The position numbers were made by a program, and so were the translations under genes. Shown one piece after another: positions 1 through 12,294 of a stretch of DNA of 64,000 bases; within the stretch, counting starts at the first letter, position 1, and every line of letters begins with the position of its first letter. The notes under the pieces are model-generated. The model worked only from the letters and a program-made list of their open reading frames with translations, made no database searches and was not told the origin of the DNA. This stretch comes from Aphelidium insulamus (Eukaryota; Aphelidiomycota; Aphelidea; Aphelidiaceae): the NCBI GenBank assembly GCA_036784855.1, contig JAZDSV010000021.1, forward strand, positions 30,001 to 94,000, given 5' to 3'.

Positions 1-1940
1 ACCCCTGCTGCGTCCGACACTGCCAAGGCGCCACCACCAGCTGTAGACTTTTCAGAGTTTGGTCTGTCGGGCATCTCCAGCTCCTTTCTCGTGGACACTT
101 CGCGCACCTTGTCGTCGCAAAAGGTCGCCTGGGATGTACGCCACCGATGTATATATTTGCATATATGCACGCACTCACCGACGTCTGTGCACCACGCTAG
201 ACCTACCTCAAAGCGTCCATGATCGATGATGCGGAGCTGGAGGCCATCATGCGGTTTGACGAGGCGCCCGCCGCCCGACTTGCCGATCTCTCTCCGCAGG
301 TAGCTGCTGTAGCGCCCTCTTATAGGCCCCATATTGACATGCATATAGGAGATGCAGGCCACAGTGATGCTGCTTGTATCATTTCTGCAAAAGATATCGA
401 GAACAGACACGGTGCAGTACTTGCTCTTCAGGCTCAATGGCGTTGTTGGCACAGGCAAGTCCATATATGTATAGTTGACATTATGTGATTATAAGTCCTT
501 AACATACTAAACGGATCCCTCGCAGCCAAGGTGGCCAGCATGCAGAATTCACCGCAAGTTGCAAACATTTACCAGACCCTGGCCAAGTATGTGTGTGTTG
601 CGTTAGATAGGCACTTGTTAACGTATTCAGGTTGATGGCCAAGGATGACGAGTACACGCAGTTCATGGCGGCCAAGATTATCGCGGATTTGTTTTGGTAC
701 ATATACATATACATAACTATATACTTATATTGACCGTGTGTTAACTTGTGCAGTTTGTGGGGAGCGATGCCCGCCAACCTGCTCACCGACTACCTGAGCT
801 GGATCGGGGTGCGTTTACGGGACAGCAAATCGCCTAAAGGCGTGGATTTGACGGCGCAATGTATCAACGCTATTCTGCGTAACTCGCAGTACCGCGAACG
901 TGTATGGGGCAGTGTGTCGGTGTTGGAGGGGTATGCAGCGCACTGCCACTTTACCGGTTATTACATTGTATTCAACATACACCCCAGGATCGTCGACATA
1001 TTGAAGAAAGGAGCGCCATCGCCGCAGCTACAGTATCAGTGCATTCTCTCGCTGTGGCTTCTCAGCTTCATACCAGAGGCCGCTGCTGGACTGCAGAGGT
1101 TTGCAGTTGGATTTACTACTTCAATCAATTAGCTTTTAGAGCTTACGATGTGATGCCCGTGCTGCTTGACATCAGCCGCCAGGCGCTAAAGGAAAAGGTT
1201 GTTCGAGTGTGTCTGGCCACACTGCGCAACATGCTGGACAAGGCACCAGAGACAAACACGCTGCCAATGGTCGGTCACAAAGTGATGAACATGTGCGAGA
1301 TGTTTGCATCGCGCAAATGGGCCGACGAAGAGATCAAGGAGGACTTGCAACATTTGCAGACCGAACTTGGCAAGAGTATTCAAAGCCTGAGGTCGGCAAA
1401 TTTGTTGCGCTTCTGTGCTTCTGTGACGTAACCGCATGCAGCACCTGGGATGAGTATGCGTCCGAATTGCGGTCCGGTAAACTAGTTTGGTCACCGCCTC
1501 ATAGCAGTGAGAATTTCTGGAAGCAAAACGCGGCAAAACTCAACGAGCGCGATTTTGAGCTTTTAAGGTGCAGTGGCATACACGGCATTGTGCTGTAAAA
1601 CATTCATATGATGTTAGAGTGCTATCGCGACTGCTTGTTACCGCGTCCAACCCGGTGTCGTTGGCGGTTGCCTGCCATGATATTGGCCAGTATATCAAGC
1701 ACTGTTCGCAGGGGAAAAAGTTCGTGCTTCATGATTGCTTAGCGGTCTCATAATCTCGCGGCAGGGTCATTCAAGATCTGGGTGCCAAGCAGCAGATTAT
1801 GGAGTTGATGACGCATGACAATCCAGAGGTGCGATATCAGGCGCTACTGGCCGTGCAAACGTACATGTCAAACGCATGGTGCGTTATCGCAATGTGGATG
1901 CAAAGTTATAAATTGACATATGCACCGCAGGGGCGCATAG
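1..1940 (+). CDS. VMA13: V-type H+-ATPase subunit H, 5' truncated
   Basis: Regulatory V1 subunit H, which couples V1 to Vo and gates ATP hydrolysis on acidic organelles. The reading frame enters from the window edge and continues through about ten exons. Recognisable segments are [12 protein letters not shown] (exon near 380-450), the armadillo-like helices around 840-1130 and 1140-1390, and the conserved C-terminal block [17 protein letters not shown] at 1808-1858. After a last intron (about 1880-1930) the stop is TAG at 1938-1940. The intron starting near 452 begins GCAAGT and ends CGCAG at about 526, a probable GC-AG intron. The next gene ends 55 bases downstream on the opposite strand, so the two converge. 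Family identification rests on the C-terminal block and exon order; exon limits are inferred. Confidence 0.9.
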
Positions 1941-1994
1941 AGCTCCATAGTCGGCCGTTTATAATTAAAAATGCGCACCAACTATCTCTACTTA

Positions 1995-4907
1995 TTACTC
2001 ATTGCTGTACCATTGATCCACCCAGGCGAAAATGTCTTGCTGTGTCGCAGTTTGAGCTTCTTGCGGAAACTCCCGAGCAGCATCCAACACTTGTTGCACC
2101 ATATTGCGGAATTTTTCGCTCTTGACAGTGTGCTGCAAGAAAGATTTCAGTCTAGCACCCTGGTCGGAGTCATCATGACAGCTACGGCAGAACAAGAGAG
2201 CTGCATTTTCCGGTGGAGGGTCAAGCAACCGCTTATCATCTAATTTGCAGCTGTGTTGCTGCACTTCAGCCTCGTCCCGCTTCAGCCGCGCCACATCATG
2301 CGCTACGGCAAGTGCCACATTGAGCAAATGTCCATATGATTCCAGCCACTCCAGATACTTGTCACTGACTGATGCGTCATCGAGCAACACCGCGTCGACC
2401 ATAAGCAGAACCGGCATGCCAAACTTTGTCGAAGTAGTGCGAGAAATGTACTCGAGTACGCGAGCTGGATCTCGTCGGATGTCAGCAATGGCCGCGGCCA
2501 CGTCGCCAAAATTACTACTGGTGTCTGGTGTCATCAGGGAGCGGTGCATGGTTGATAATATCCTTTGACGCAATCGACGATTGCCTACTGACTGTAGCAA
2601 TCGGTACTCAAAAGACTGCCACAGCGCTACCACCAGCGCTCCGCCGCTTGTAAAAGTATCTCGACCAGACAGATTCTTCGACAGCGAGCGACTCCAAGAT
2701 ACCAAAATGCGTGATCTATCCTGAATGCAGGCGATAGTGTAATCCGACTGCTGCTCCGCCAATTTTCGTATCAAGTCACCTATGTATATCGTGCATGGCG
2801 GGTGTCGCTGGAGGCGTCGCACAGTCATCGCCAGCAAAACGTATAAAAGTCGTAGCTGATGCTGTGGGCGTACGTTGGAACGTAAACTGCCACGACCTCG
2901 GATGGCATGAACAGTGTCCAGTGCACTCAAGGCGCGCTCAATCCATTTCTGCTGTCTTTGGCCGCACAGCAGACTATACAGCGTGTCGTCATTGTCAGCA
3001 CTTCCGGCCTCGCCCACAATCAGTGTGAGCGGCTGCTGACCGGGAAGCGTCTGAAATGCCACATTGAAGTCATTCTCGGCGCTGTTGCCTCCACGATGCC
3101 GAAATATGAGAATACTTGGCCGCATGATTGCTTCAGCATTCATTGATGTCAGATCTCGGTGACAGTGATAGGCGGCAAGATAGCTGCGCGCAGACTCTGC
3201 GCTAACCGAACCCGTATCCAGCATGTATGAAACCACTTCAGCAACGCAATCTTCCGGTGTGCCGACTGCCATGGCAATGTTTCGCGCGTGCACTGGCACG
3301 TAAGCACACAGATCAGATAAGAATAATGGTGCGACATACATGACATGTGTCCTCGCTGTATTCCCTCCGTGACCAAGGCGCGCAGAGCGGCAAAATTCTG
3401 CGCCAGTCCCACACACACCATTATCTGCCCACTGTAAGAAATGGTCTTCAATTATATTCTCGCCAAGCTGCACCTCTGCCAATTGCTGTGCCGTAGGCTT
3501 GCCCATCAGTTGAAGGTTGTAGGAATAAACCGGATTACTGCCGAGTGCCCCACCAACAACGCCGACGGCGACTGGCAGCTCTAATTCTGCACACAAGCAA
3601 CGCTCTTTTCCGTCATCGCCATTGCGTATCCAATATCTAGACATGGACCCATATCCTCCTTGACGTCTGATGGCGACATGTGCGTGGCACGATGCCTCTA
3701 TCGCACGCCAATCCTGGCCGCACGCAATGGCCACCGCATCAACCCCGTTCATGATACCCTTGTTGTGCGTTACGGCCCGATACGGATCGGCATCTGCCCA
3801 CTCGAATGCATCCACAATTCGCCGCGCCACCTCGCTGCCTTTAACGCTCTTGTAGTCCAATTTGTCAACTGGCAGCTCAAACGAGGCCTGACACGGAAAT
3901 GTTACTAGTACATAAACAAGGAACGCTTACCTTGACTAGACGTTGCGGTGAATAGTTGGACAGAATGCACACGCCTACTTCTACTTGGTCACCAGCAATG
4001 CTCTTCAGCAGTGGCGCGATGCCTGTATGAGATAAAATTGAGTATCTGTGATCATAAACCTAAATACCTTCAGCAACCCGAGTTGCAATGTTGGCACCCA
4101 TGGCTTCACACACGTCGATGTGCAAATGGCAGACCAGCCATTGAGAATGACCATCACGACTGCGCAACTGCCTGACAGTCATATCAAACACACCGCCGCC
4201 ACGTTGAACCATGGTTTGGCACAGTTCGTTGGCCCGACGGCACAGCTCCTCTTTGCGCCCCATAAGCTGAACAATTTGTTACATAGTTGATATACAAGTA
4301 TCTAGTACTCACTGAAAAAATTAAATTATACTAATCTAGTACTCACCGTGGCTGTAATCGTATCCACGTTCACGGTACTGATAATACGCAGCTGAACCTG
4401 GGCAATTATTACATTCGTACCAGCCACCGCGCAAAATCCATCTCTGCCAAAAGTGGATATCAGCTTTGCCGCGCTGCTGCAAGCTGCAATAACCGATGGT
4501 TCCTGCAAGTTGCAATTACAATTTTATCGCAACACATACAATGCAGAACTATACCTCGGTGGCCATTGGCACAATCACTTGCCGCCCATTGATAAGGAAA
4601 TGCAAGCCGAGACCCAGTGGAATGCCCACGGTGCTGATGGGATACGGGTGTTACATAAACTTTGTAATAGGACGGTGTATCTGCCGCACCCAACACAATT
4701 CTCCACCATTAGGTCGGCGCGCGTCGCGTTCAGCCCGTCCAGCTCGGGTATCAGGGACGGGGTGCGCGTCACATGGGCGTCTTTTGCGCTCTCTCCAGCG
4801 CCATCACCGCCCGCAGCCGTCGAACCATGAAGAAGCTGAAGTAGCTGCTGCCGCTCAGCCAAAGTCTTTTTGTAGAAGCCTGTCCAGAGATTATTTTCCG
4901 TGTCCAT
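1995..4907 (-). CDS. class II (bacterial-type) HMG-CoA reductase with long C-terminal extension
   Basis: Converts HMG-CoA to mevalonate for isoprenoid synthesis. The start at 4907 gives an N-terminus with [14 protein letters not shown], typical of soluble class II enzymes; no membrane domain precedes it, unlike the class I enzyme usual in eukaryotes. Catalytic positions are visible: Glu in ENCVG, Lys in [12 protein letters not shown], Asp in GQDW, and His in EGIQRGHM, the last spliced to HARNIA through an intron near 3305-3350. A second intron near 3430-3480 restores the frame before [13 protein letters not shown]. About six exons. After the usual enzyme end (near YMLDTG) the frame runs on for about 390 residues that I do not recognise. 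Horizontal origin is likely but the introns show long residence. Converges with V-ATPase H. Confidence 0.87.
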
Positions 4908-5155
4908 TAGATCTCTCTGTCGGACGTGTTTCCCCGAGTGGCACAGTCGGATGGGTGATAGAGGCCTCCTAATAGTAATAGTTGTGCAACTATTGGCGCT
5001 ATGTAGTGGATAATATGTCTATTATTATTGTGTTGGATGCAGAAAGGCTTGGATGGAAACTACTTTTACTACAATGGTTGCCCGTTACTTGTAGCAATTA
5101 AAGTACTTGACGTGTCTGTCATGGCCACAGCTACACCAGTGTCAGATTATATAAA

Positions 5156-8100
5156 TCAACTCACACAAAACCTACAGTAACGGTCGTTCTTGAGCGGAGT
5201 GGGAGTGGGCCGCATGGTGACACGGGGACTCTGCACGGATGTGGACTCGGTGTAGCGGGCAATGGCGTCCCGCAGGTCTGCCAACTTGGCCGGCTTGGCC
5301 ACAAAGTCATTCATCCCCGCGTCCAGGCAGCGCACACGATCATCCCAAAATGCATTGGCAGTGAGTGCAATTATCCACGGGCGTGTGGGTGGACTCCCCG
5401 CTGCCAGACTGTCCAGTGCAGTAGCTTGAATTTTGGGCGGTTCGGATGCAGAGTCGGTGCCCGCCGTGGTAACACTGGCGACACTGCTCTTCCGACTGCT
5501 TGCGGATCCATTTGCCAGCGCCTTGTACAGCTGTCGGATCTCGGCGCTGGCCTGGAATCCGTCTTTAATAGGCATCATAATATCCTGGAAGTTAAATATG
5601 CTCATTTCATGAGTATAGCCGACATACCATGAAAATAATATCGAATGTCTGATTTTCCTCGAATGCGTTAATCGCTTCCTGGCCATTGTTGACCAGGGTA
5701 AAGGTGTAGCCTAGCTGGCCAAGCATCTTGCCAATGACCATCTGGTTGATGGGATTATCCTCTGCCACCATGATCTTGATGGGCATGACCTGGCTAAAGG
5801 AAAGTGCGCGGGTCACAGGCGCAAGTTTCAGCGACGGCGGTCGCTGCGATGATGCCGATGAGTGCGGACGGTCTTGTTCCAGCGCTTTGGCCGTTGTCCT
5901 GAGCGATGACAATACTGAAGCTTTCATCGACGACGTTAGTTCATCGGGCGCTTCTCGAGGAGACGTCGACAGGCACAGCTCGTTGCTTTCAGCATTATTG
6001 CGGTGCACAGATGAGCACATTGCTTGAAGGAATGACTTTGATATTGGGTCAATGCCTTCAGACAGTGTGTCGACGGGCGTCAATGCGGGCAGGTCGAACT
6101 TCCTGATCACATCGGCAATATTAATGGCTTGATGTGCATTTTGGAAAAACTTTTCCATCGGCCGCGCCTTTATCGGGCGAATCATACACGAGACCGAAAC
6201 TCCCTCAGGCAGACTTAGCGATCGCCACTGCCGATGATGGGAAGCATTTCCCGTGATCAGCAGGTTCTTGGTGGACACGGATTCAAGCAGCGAGCAAAGC
6301 AGCGGGAAGCATCCATTCTTTTGCACTGTAGCCAGGTCAATTACCACCGCTTGAAATGATATATCAGAGCCCATCTGCTGGCACTCCATGGCCAGTTTGT
6401 AGATGTTGTCGGCGTGGTACACCTTGTTTACACCCAGTGTCGCCATAAGGTGTGAAAATCCTTCTCGATTGGCCGTATTGTTGTCCACGTATGCGACATT
6501 GACGTTGCGCAGCGACTCGACTGGGAAACGGTATGCGGGTGCCACAGTGACCGGCAACCGGCTCTTGCCACTGTCATCCGAGCTAGACAGAGTCTTGAAC
6601 GCCATAATGATAGTGAAGCTGGTGCCAGTGTTGGGCGCCGATTTGACTTGAATATGACCGTCCATCAGCTGCCCTAATGTTAGTTCTCCAATTTACATAT
6701 ATATTTATATATATATATATGATATTTACCTCGGTTAATCGCTTCACGATAGCTAGTCCCAGGCCAGTCCCTCCATACTGTCTTGTGATAGACCGGTCTG
6801 CCTGGAAAAACTTTTCGTAGAGTCGCGAAATTGCCTCGTCAGCAATTCCAATGCCAGTGTCTTGAATCTCGAGACGAATGTGCACCCGGTCATCGTCATC
6901 GCTCGACTCGACAATGTTCAGCATTATCTTGACCGAGCCGCTGGGGTCAGTGAACTTGCAAGCATTGTTGATCAGATTGACGGCAATCTGCCTGAACCGG
7001 GTGAAATCGCCAATAACCGACTCTGGAACGTGGCTGTCGATAAAATAATTCACCGCAGGGAATCTGTAAATGTTACGAAAGTATGTTAATGATAAGACCT
7101 ACTTTGACATTTCGTCCTGCACGCAAACAATCTCGATTGCCGTCTCAATGGCATCGCGCAATGAGAATGGCTCCTCTTCCAGGTGAAACTTTTCGCTCTC
7201 ATACTTTGTAAAGTCCAAAATGTTGTTCACAATGCCAATAAGCATTTCGTTGGACATTTGAATGACACGCAACATCTCGCTCATCTCGGCAAACTCGGCG
7301 ACATTCCGTTTCAGCAGCGGAGAGTCTACCAGGATGGACGAAAGGGCCGACGTGGCGAACAGCGGTGTGCGCATCTCGTGCGACATCACCGCCAGGAATT
7401 CACGCTGCGCATGAAAGTTATCTACTTCACGGCGGGCCTGCACGAGTGCCGTATTGATCTCGGCCATCTGCTTGGTGCGCCGACGTTCATTCTCCATCAG
7501 TTCGGCCTGCTCCAGAGCGATTGCGACTTGTTCACTCAGATCCTCCATGAGGTACTGCACATCGTCCAGATGTCCGTCGAGGACGGTATCCCTGTCAAAC
7601 AGCAGCAGTATGAGGTAGGATGAGCGACTGTCGGCAAACTGGTGCGCAATGCCGTAGTGCTTCTCGGCCAGCGCGGTGCCAACAAGTCCGCATAGCTGCG
7701 TGCTGCCGGGTAAATAGCGCTCTGGTCGCCCGTGGCTGGCAAGAGTTTCGACCACCACAGTGGGCAAAATTGGACGGCACGGCATTTCATCGTCCTCGTG
7801 CGCGCTTTCCAAACCATTCTCCATGACTGAGGCAGAATCGTGCTGCTGCTGTTGCTGCAACAATTGCGTGGTGTCGGCAGTGTCATCCTCGTCACCATCG
7901 GGATAAGGGTCACGGCCATCATGGCGTTGCCGGTCCACCAGCAGTGCATAGTCACTAACCGCGGAGCGCTGTGCATAAATCACACACCGATGCACGTCCA
8001 TGTGCAGTAAGAGGTCGCGGGACAACGAGTCAATAATGGCTGAGGCATTCAACGTGTGCCGCAGACCAAACGTGACTTTGCGCAACTTGTCCAGCTGCAA

Positions 8101-8679
8101 ATTCTTCCGCATCAGTGACCGCTCCGATATCAGCCGGTTGGACACTTCCATCTCCATGCTGCGCGCGTACAATGGCAGCGCCAGCGCTTTCGGTATAATG
8201 TTGAACAGCGCCGTGGTGGTCACCAGCGACACCAGGGCCGTCAAGCACTTTATCACCAGTAGGAACGTGTGGGTAGGCCACCTGCAGGCAAGTGTCAGTG
8301 GATATTATGTACGAGGCACAGACATATATCCACATACCAAGCCATCCAGGCAGTAATCATGTGCGACATGCCGCACAGGAAGATAAAGAGGATAAAGAGC
8401 ACCACCACGTGCTTGGCGGGTATGCGCGGACAGCTCTTCAGAAAGTAGACCAACTGCAGCGGTATGGCAAAGTATGCGACGGCGATCAACACGTCAAAGA
8501 CCTGCCGGCATGTGTCAGCCAAGTGGTAACACGCAGGCGCAATAGCTGTAACGTACACATGCTAGCGTTGCCTGGGTGTCGGCCGCGGGGATGAATGGCG
8601 GGACATTGCAGTTGGCGAGTAGGGGGGCAGCCTCAACAGAATTCGTAAGCATCAGGGGAGCCAGGTGCTCTAGCCGCAT
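5156..8679 (-). CDS. ethylene-receptor-like hybrid histidine kinase
   Basis: Membrane sensor kinase. The first exon (start ATG at 8679) leads into three hydrophobic helices whose third contains FIFLCGMSHMITAW; the Cys and His four residues apart match the copper-holding pair of plant ETR1. A GAF-type region follows, then the dimerisation histidine in MSHEMRTP (around 7380), N box NLINNACKF, and GTGLGLAIVKRL of the ATPase domain. A degenerate receiver-like stretch follows, then a true receiver with AEDNPINQ and the phosphoacceptor Asp just before IMMPIKDG, which lies across an intron near 5585-5628. At least five introns; the one near 8510-8560 uses donor GTACGT. The domain order is that of ETR1-type receptors. 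The ligand cannot be told from sequence alone. Confidence 0.92.
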
Positions 8680-9499
8680 CAGTTGCTGGCAACTAGTTGG
8701 CTATATGGGCGGGAGTGTATGTGCGTGTGCTCGCCGTTCCCCCCGAGGCTCTCTGTCTCTGTATGTATGTATGTATGTATGTTTGTGCGTTGTTAGACGC
8801 GGGTGTGCGGGCAGGCTTGTGCGGCGCAGCGCGGGTTCAATGGGAGCGATGACTCATCGTGACTAGGAGGCAGAGACTGTGCTGATTGTTCCGCCCTTGA
8901 TCGCCCACGGGAGACTTCTTATACACATACATGGATATATGCACATTCAGACCGGTACATTCATTCAGATATCTATGGCAGTGGTACAATAATAACGTGC
9001 AGGCGGCACTGAGTGTAGATGTTGATACAGTTTATCTCTGAACGAGGATTCCGGTTGAGTAACTAAGTGTGACGTCATTCCATGCAATTTCTTCAGTGTA
9101 TGTAAAGTATTGCATCGCGCCTTGCGTCTGTGAAGATGGCACAAAAAATTATTATCAACAACAACACATATTATTTTATCTGCACATTCCGTTGATCCGT
9201 GCAGGGGTGGAGACTGCAAGTGACAAAATAGTTCCATGTCTCACTTACCTGAAACCGCCCCTTGCTAGAAATAATTGTTAAGGAAGGTGTATTACTAGTA
9301 TTACTTTTGCATAATACGCTCTTATGCGGATGTGTATGTAATACAATGTGTGTATACATGTGTAGACATGTGTATAGAACCACTCGCCGGGCGCGGCTAA
9401 TATAGGCAACACATGTGCTATCATCCATAGTGTGCCTTCATTGCTCACCACTGAAGTAAACTATTGATACTGTGACACAACCGGATTGCAGAATATCAA
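8680..9499. other. intergenic region between divergent genes
   Basis: About 820 bases separate the start of the histidine kinase from the start of the next plus-strand gene. I see no convincing coding frame. A short GTAT tandem repeat occupies about 8761-8781. Promoters of both flanking genes should lie here, but no clear TATA element stands out. Confidence 0.5.
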
Positions 9500-10759
9500 A
9501 TGGACCAGCAGACGACCACACCATCTCTCCGCGATGTCTCCCTGCCGACACATGGTCGCCCACGCGCCACCACGCAGCCCTATGTGGCCAAGCCCGGGTT
9601 CTCCAAATACGATCTCGTGAAGATTCGCGTCTATCTCTCTGACCAGCACTACTACGTGCTGTCGCGGTTCCTCGTCAGCCGTGTACTCACTGCGGCCAAG
9701 GTGCGTGTTGTGCATGATTAATACCTACAGCTCTTGTCCGCTTACTCTGTGCAGGTGGAGCATATGCACGCGGTGCGCATGGCACTGGACTTGAAGAAGC
9801 GGCTGGTGGACCGTGGAGTGCTGGAGGTTACGCAAGCACAGCTAGAGTGGCATCTCTTTGACATTATGCTCGCCAATGAGGCTCATGCATATGGACCGCA
9901 CAACATTCGCCTCTACCGCATGATGTCCAGGTGTGTATAACTTATCTTTATATATATTAATGTATGCAGGTTCCACCACCAGCGCATCCCGTTGATCGTG
10001 TTAATGGCGGGAACTTGTTGCGTGGGCAAGAGCACGCTGGCCACTCAGCTGGCGGAACGGCTCAACTTGCCCAGCGTGCTGCAGTCCGATCTGGTGTATG
10101 AAATGATGCGCACGTCGTTCCGCGCCATCCCGGCATCTAGCCACGCCATATGGGAGCCGTGCCAATTTAATATTAGTGGTGTTGGTGGTGATAACAGTTC
10201 ACTGTGTGCGTGTCGCCGTGACTTTTCTGGCCACTTTGACGCCGAGTGCGAGTTGGTTGAGCGCGCCCTGGTTGCCGACATACAAAAGTGTATCGCAGAG
10301 GGCAAGTCCATCATCATTGAGGGGCTGCATATCAGGCGGTCGCTGCTGGCCCGAGTGCAAGCGGAGGCCGCCAAAGTACGCGCCGCAGTTGTGGTGCCAA
10401 TGTTGGTCACTGTGGCCGACGAGCCGATGCACTACGCACTGTGGCAAAAGAGCCGCCGTGCAGACGGCGGTCATAAACTGCATCACCATAAGCCTGACGG
10501 AGATGGCGATCATCGTGATGAGAAGGATGGTGACGATAGTAACGAGCTCTTGTTCAGCAATATCCGCACGGCGCAGAAGCAATTAATGGGCGAAATGTCG
10601 ATGCCACCCTGCACCGTGTTTGAGTGCGATTTCGGGGACAGTGGCACCACACTGGAGGCGATGCACTCGGCGGTGCTGGCAGGCATCGAGGCTGCCATGA
10701 ATGATTTATCATCCGCCGCGGAGCAGCCAGGCTCGCTGAAGATTGCAAACATATCATAG
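9500..10759 (+). CDS. LPA1-like P-loop kinase (2-phosphoglycerate kinase related)
   Basis: Three exons (about 9500-9701, 9754-9931, 9970-10759). The N-terminal part, with KYDLVKIRVYLSD and HYYVLSRFLVSRVLT, matches the regulatory domain of plant LPA1 (low phytic acid 1) proteins. The kinase part begins FHHQRIPLIVLMAGTCCVGKSTLA in phase after the second intron, with Walker A GTCCVGKS, then a Walker-B-like IIIEGLHI. A His/Asp-rich loop (around 10,470-10,540) and an acidic tail are less conserved. Relatives act in inositol-phosphate metabolism or as 2-phosphoglycerate kinases; the substrate here is unproven. The stop is 14 bases from the end of the convergent minus-strand gene. Confidence 0.82.
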
Positions 10760-10773
10760 TGCACACTTGTTGG

Positions 10774-11844
10774 TCATATTGGGTACGGCTGCGTGGGGAA
10801 GCGGTCAGAGTTGTGCGCGTGTGCATGGCGCTCCGAATCCCAACCCGCGGCTGCCAGTACGCTTGTATCAGAGTCCAAATCTTCGAGTGGCTGCTGGTCA
10901 AGAAAGATGTTTGGGTTGGCCGTGATAAAAGACAACAAGTGCTGGCTCGACTGCAACACGGCCGCGAATGTCCCGCCATTGTTGGCTGCCACAGAGTTGG
11001 CATTGGAAACGGACCGTTGACCGTCCACACTGATGAAGGGCACTCGTCCAACCAACTGTCGATGCTCGGACAGCATATGCACGCGGAACTGCGGCACAAT
11101 GTGGACACGGTTTATCTGCAGTTGGCGGAGTAAGTCGGCTCTCGCCCACTCTGGCATAAGTAGCAGATTGTCAAGCTGGTCGTGCAGAGTGACGACAACC
11201 GACGTCTGATCGCCACTCATAATACTGTCACCATCGCATTCTATGACCACCAGTCGGTACTCGGTAGGCACGGGTCGCGGTGGCGTGGCACGCTGTGGAA
11301 GTGGCGGCGTAACGGGCACATGCACCAGATCGCGCCTCAAATTATACATGGTCACGGTAGTGGACGCGTTGGCCAACACCACTTTGCCGACCACTGTCGG
11401 CACATTGAACGGGATGAGCGAGTTGCCCGCAAGCAACAGACTGGCATCTATAGTACTGCTGCTTATGCTGTTGCCAAAGTACAGTGCCATTGTGGGCCAC
11501 TGCGGATCGACGCGACCGTCGTCCGGCACCAGAAATGCGCGCACTGTATGCCGTGACGGCGCGTGGGCTGCATGTGGGCGCGTCACACTCAGCATAACTT
11601 GTGCATCGCCGTCCATGGCCCATATAGCGGTATCGATATCGTCATTATTGTCGTCAACAATGGCGGCATTGTCGCTCCACGAGGAGTAAGCCGTGACACG
11701 CACCTCCATATCTACTTGTTTACCATGGATATCGGACGCACACGTGTAATAGAGAGCATGGCTCCACATAGCTGCAATGTATGATATTGCAATGATATCA
11801 AATGCTTGCGGCCGGTGCATTATACAATATTGCAGATATGTCAT
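10774..11844 (-). CDS. hypothetical protein
   Basis: A single open frame of up to 356 codons with no family I recognise. The N-terminal 45 residues of the longest version look non-coding, and an internal ATG at 11709 (MEVRVTAYSSW) is an alternative start. The protein is rich in beta-type hydrophobic runs such as YRLVVIECDGDS and FRVHMLSEHRQL, has a Pro-rich linker, and ends in a hydrophilic tail. No signal peptide or membrane segment is obvious from the internal start. Convergent with the LPA1-like gene. Real coding status is supported by length and host-like composition only. Confidence 0.6.
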   Translation of the reverse strand: MTYLQYCIMHRPQAFDIIAISYIAAMWSHALYYTCASDIHGKQVDMEVRVTAYSSWSDNAAIVDDNNDDIDTAIWAMDGDAQVMLSVTRPHAAHAPSRHTVRAFLVPDDGRVDPQWPTMALYFGNSISSSTIDASLLLAGNSLIPFNVPTVVGKVVLANASTTVTMYNLRRDLVHVPVTPPLPQRATPPRPVPTEYRLVVIECDGDSIMSGDQTSVVVTLHDQLDNLLLMPEWARADLLRQLQINRVHIVPQFRVHMLSEHRQLVGRVPFISVDGQRSVSNANSVAANNGGTFAAVLQSSQHLLSFITANPNIFLDQQPLEDLDSDTSVLAAAGWDSERHAHAHNSDRFPTQPYPI

Positions 11845-12294
11845 TGAAGCTTTATTGAACAGTGTCCGTGACTGCGCTGATTGGCTCTCGTAGGCGCAAA
11901 TATATGATTCTGCAGCACACGATGTAAAATAAGAGTCGGTTCACAGTCACAGAGTATTTGCAATAAGAATACAGAGAGTAGCTTAAACATATACATAAAC
12001 AAGGAACCGCACAAATCTCTCAATTAGAACTGGACATGGCCTGCAGTGCCAGTCGCGTGGACACAGCTCCATGCTGCCAGTGCTGTAGAGCAAACCTGCT
12101 CGTGGCATCTACAGTTCTTACTGGGATTTGACCGCCGGCGCCGCTGCCACCAACCTCCCCACCACCAACTGATCTCTTGCGACCACCTCCATGCTGTAAG
12201 TATGTTGCCACTGAACTGTTGGCTGTTGATGGTCTGGATCGCGCTGTTGCTGCGGTTTTATTCACCGTTACGGCTAGCCTGTGGCAAAGTTCCT

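Noticed and set aside
12020-12265. Possible 3' exon of the low-complexity gene
   Set aside because: No GT-AG join restores frame with 12295-13263; the nearest candidate intron would be 22 nt and leads to a stop.
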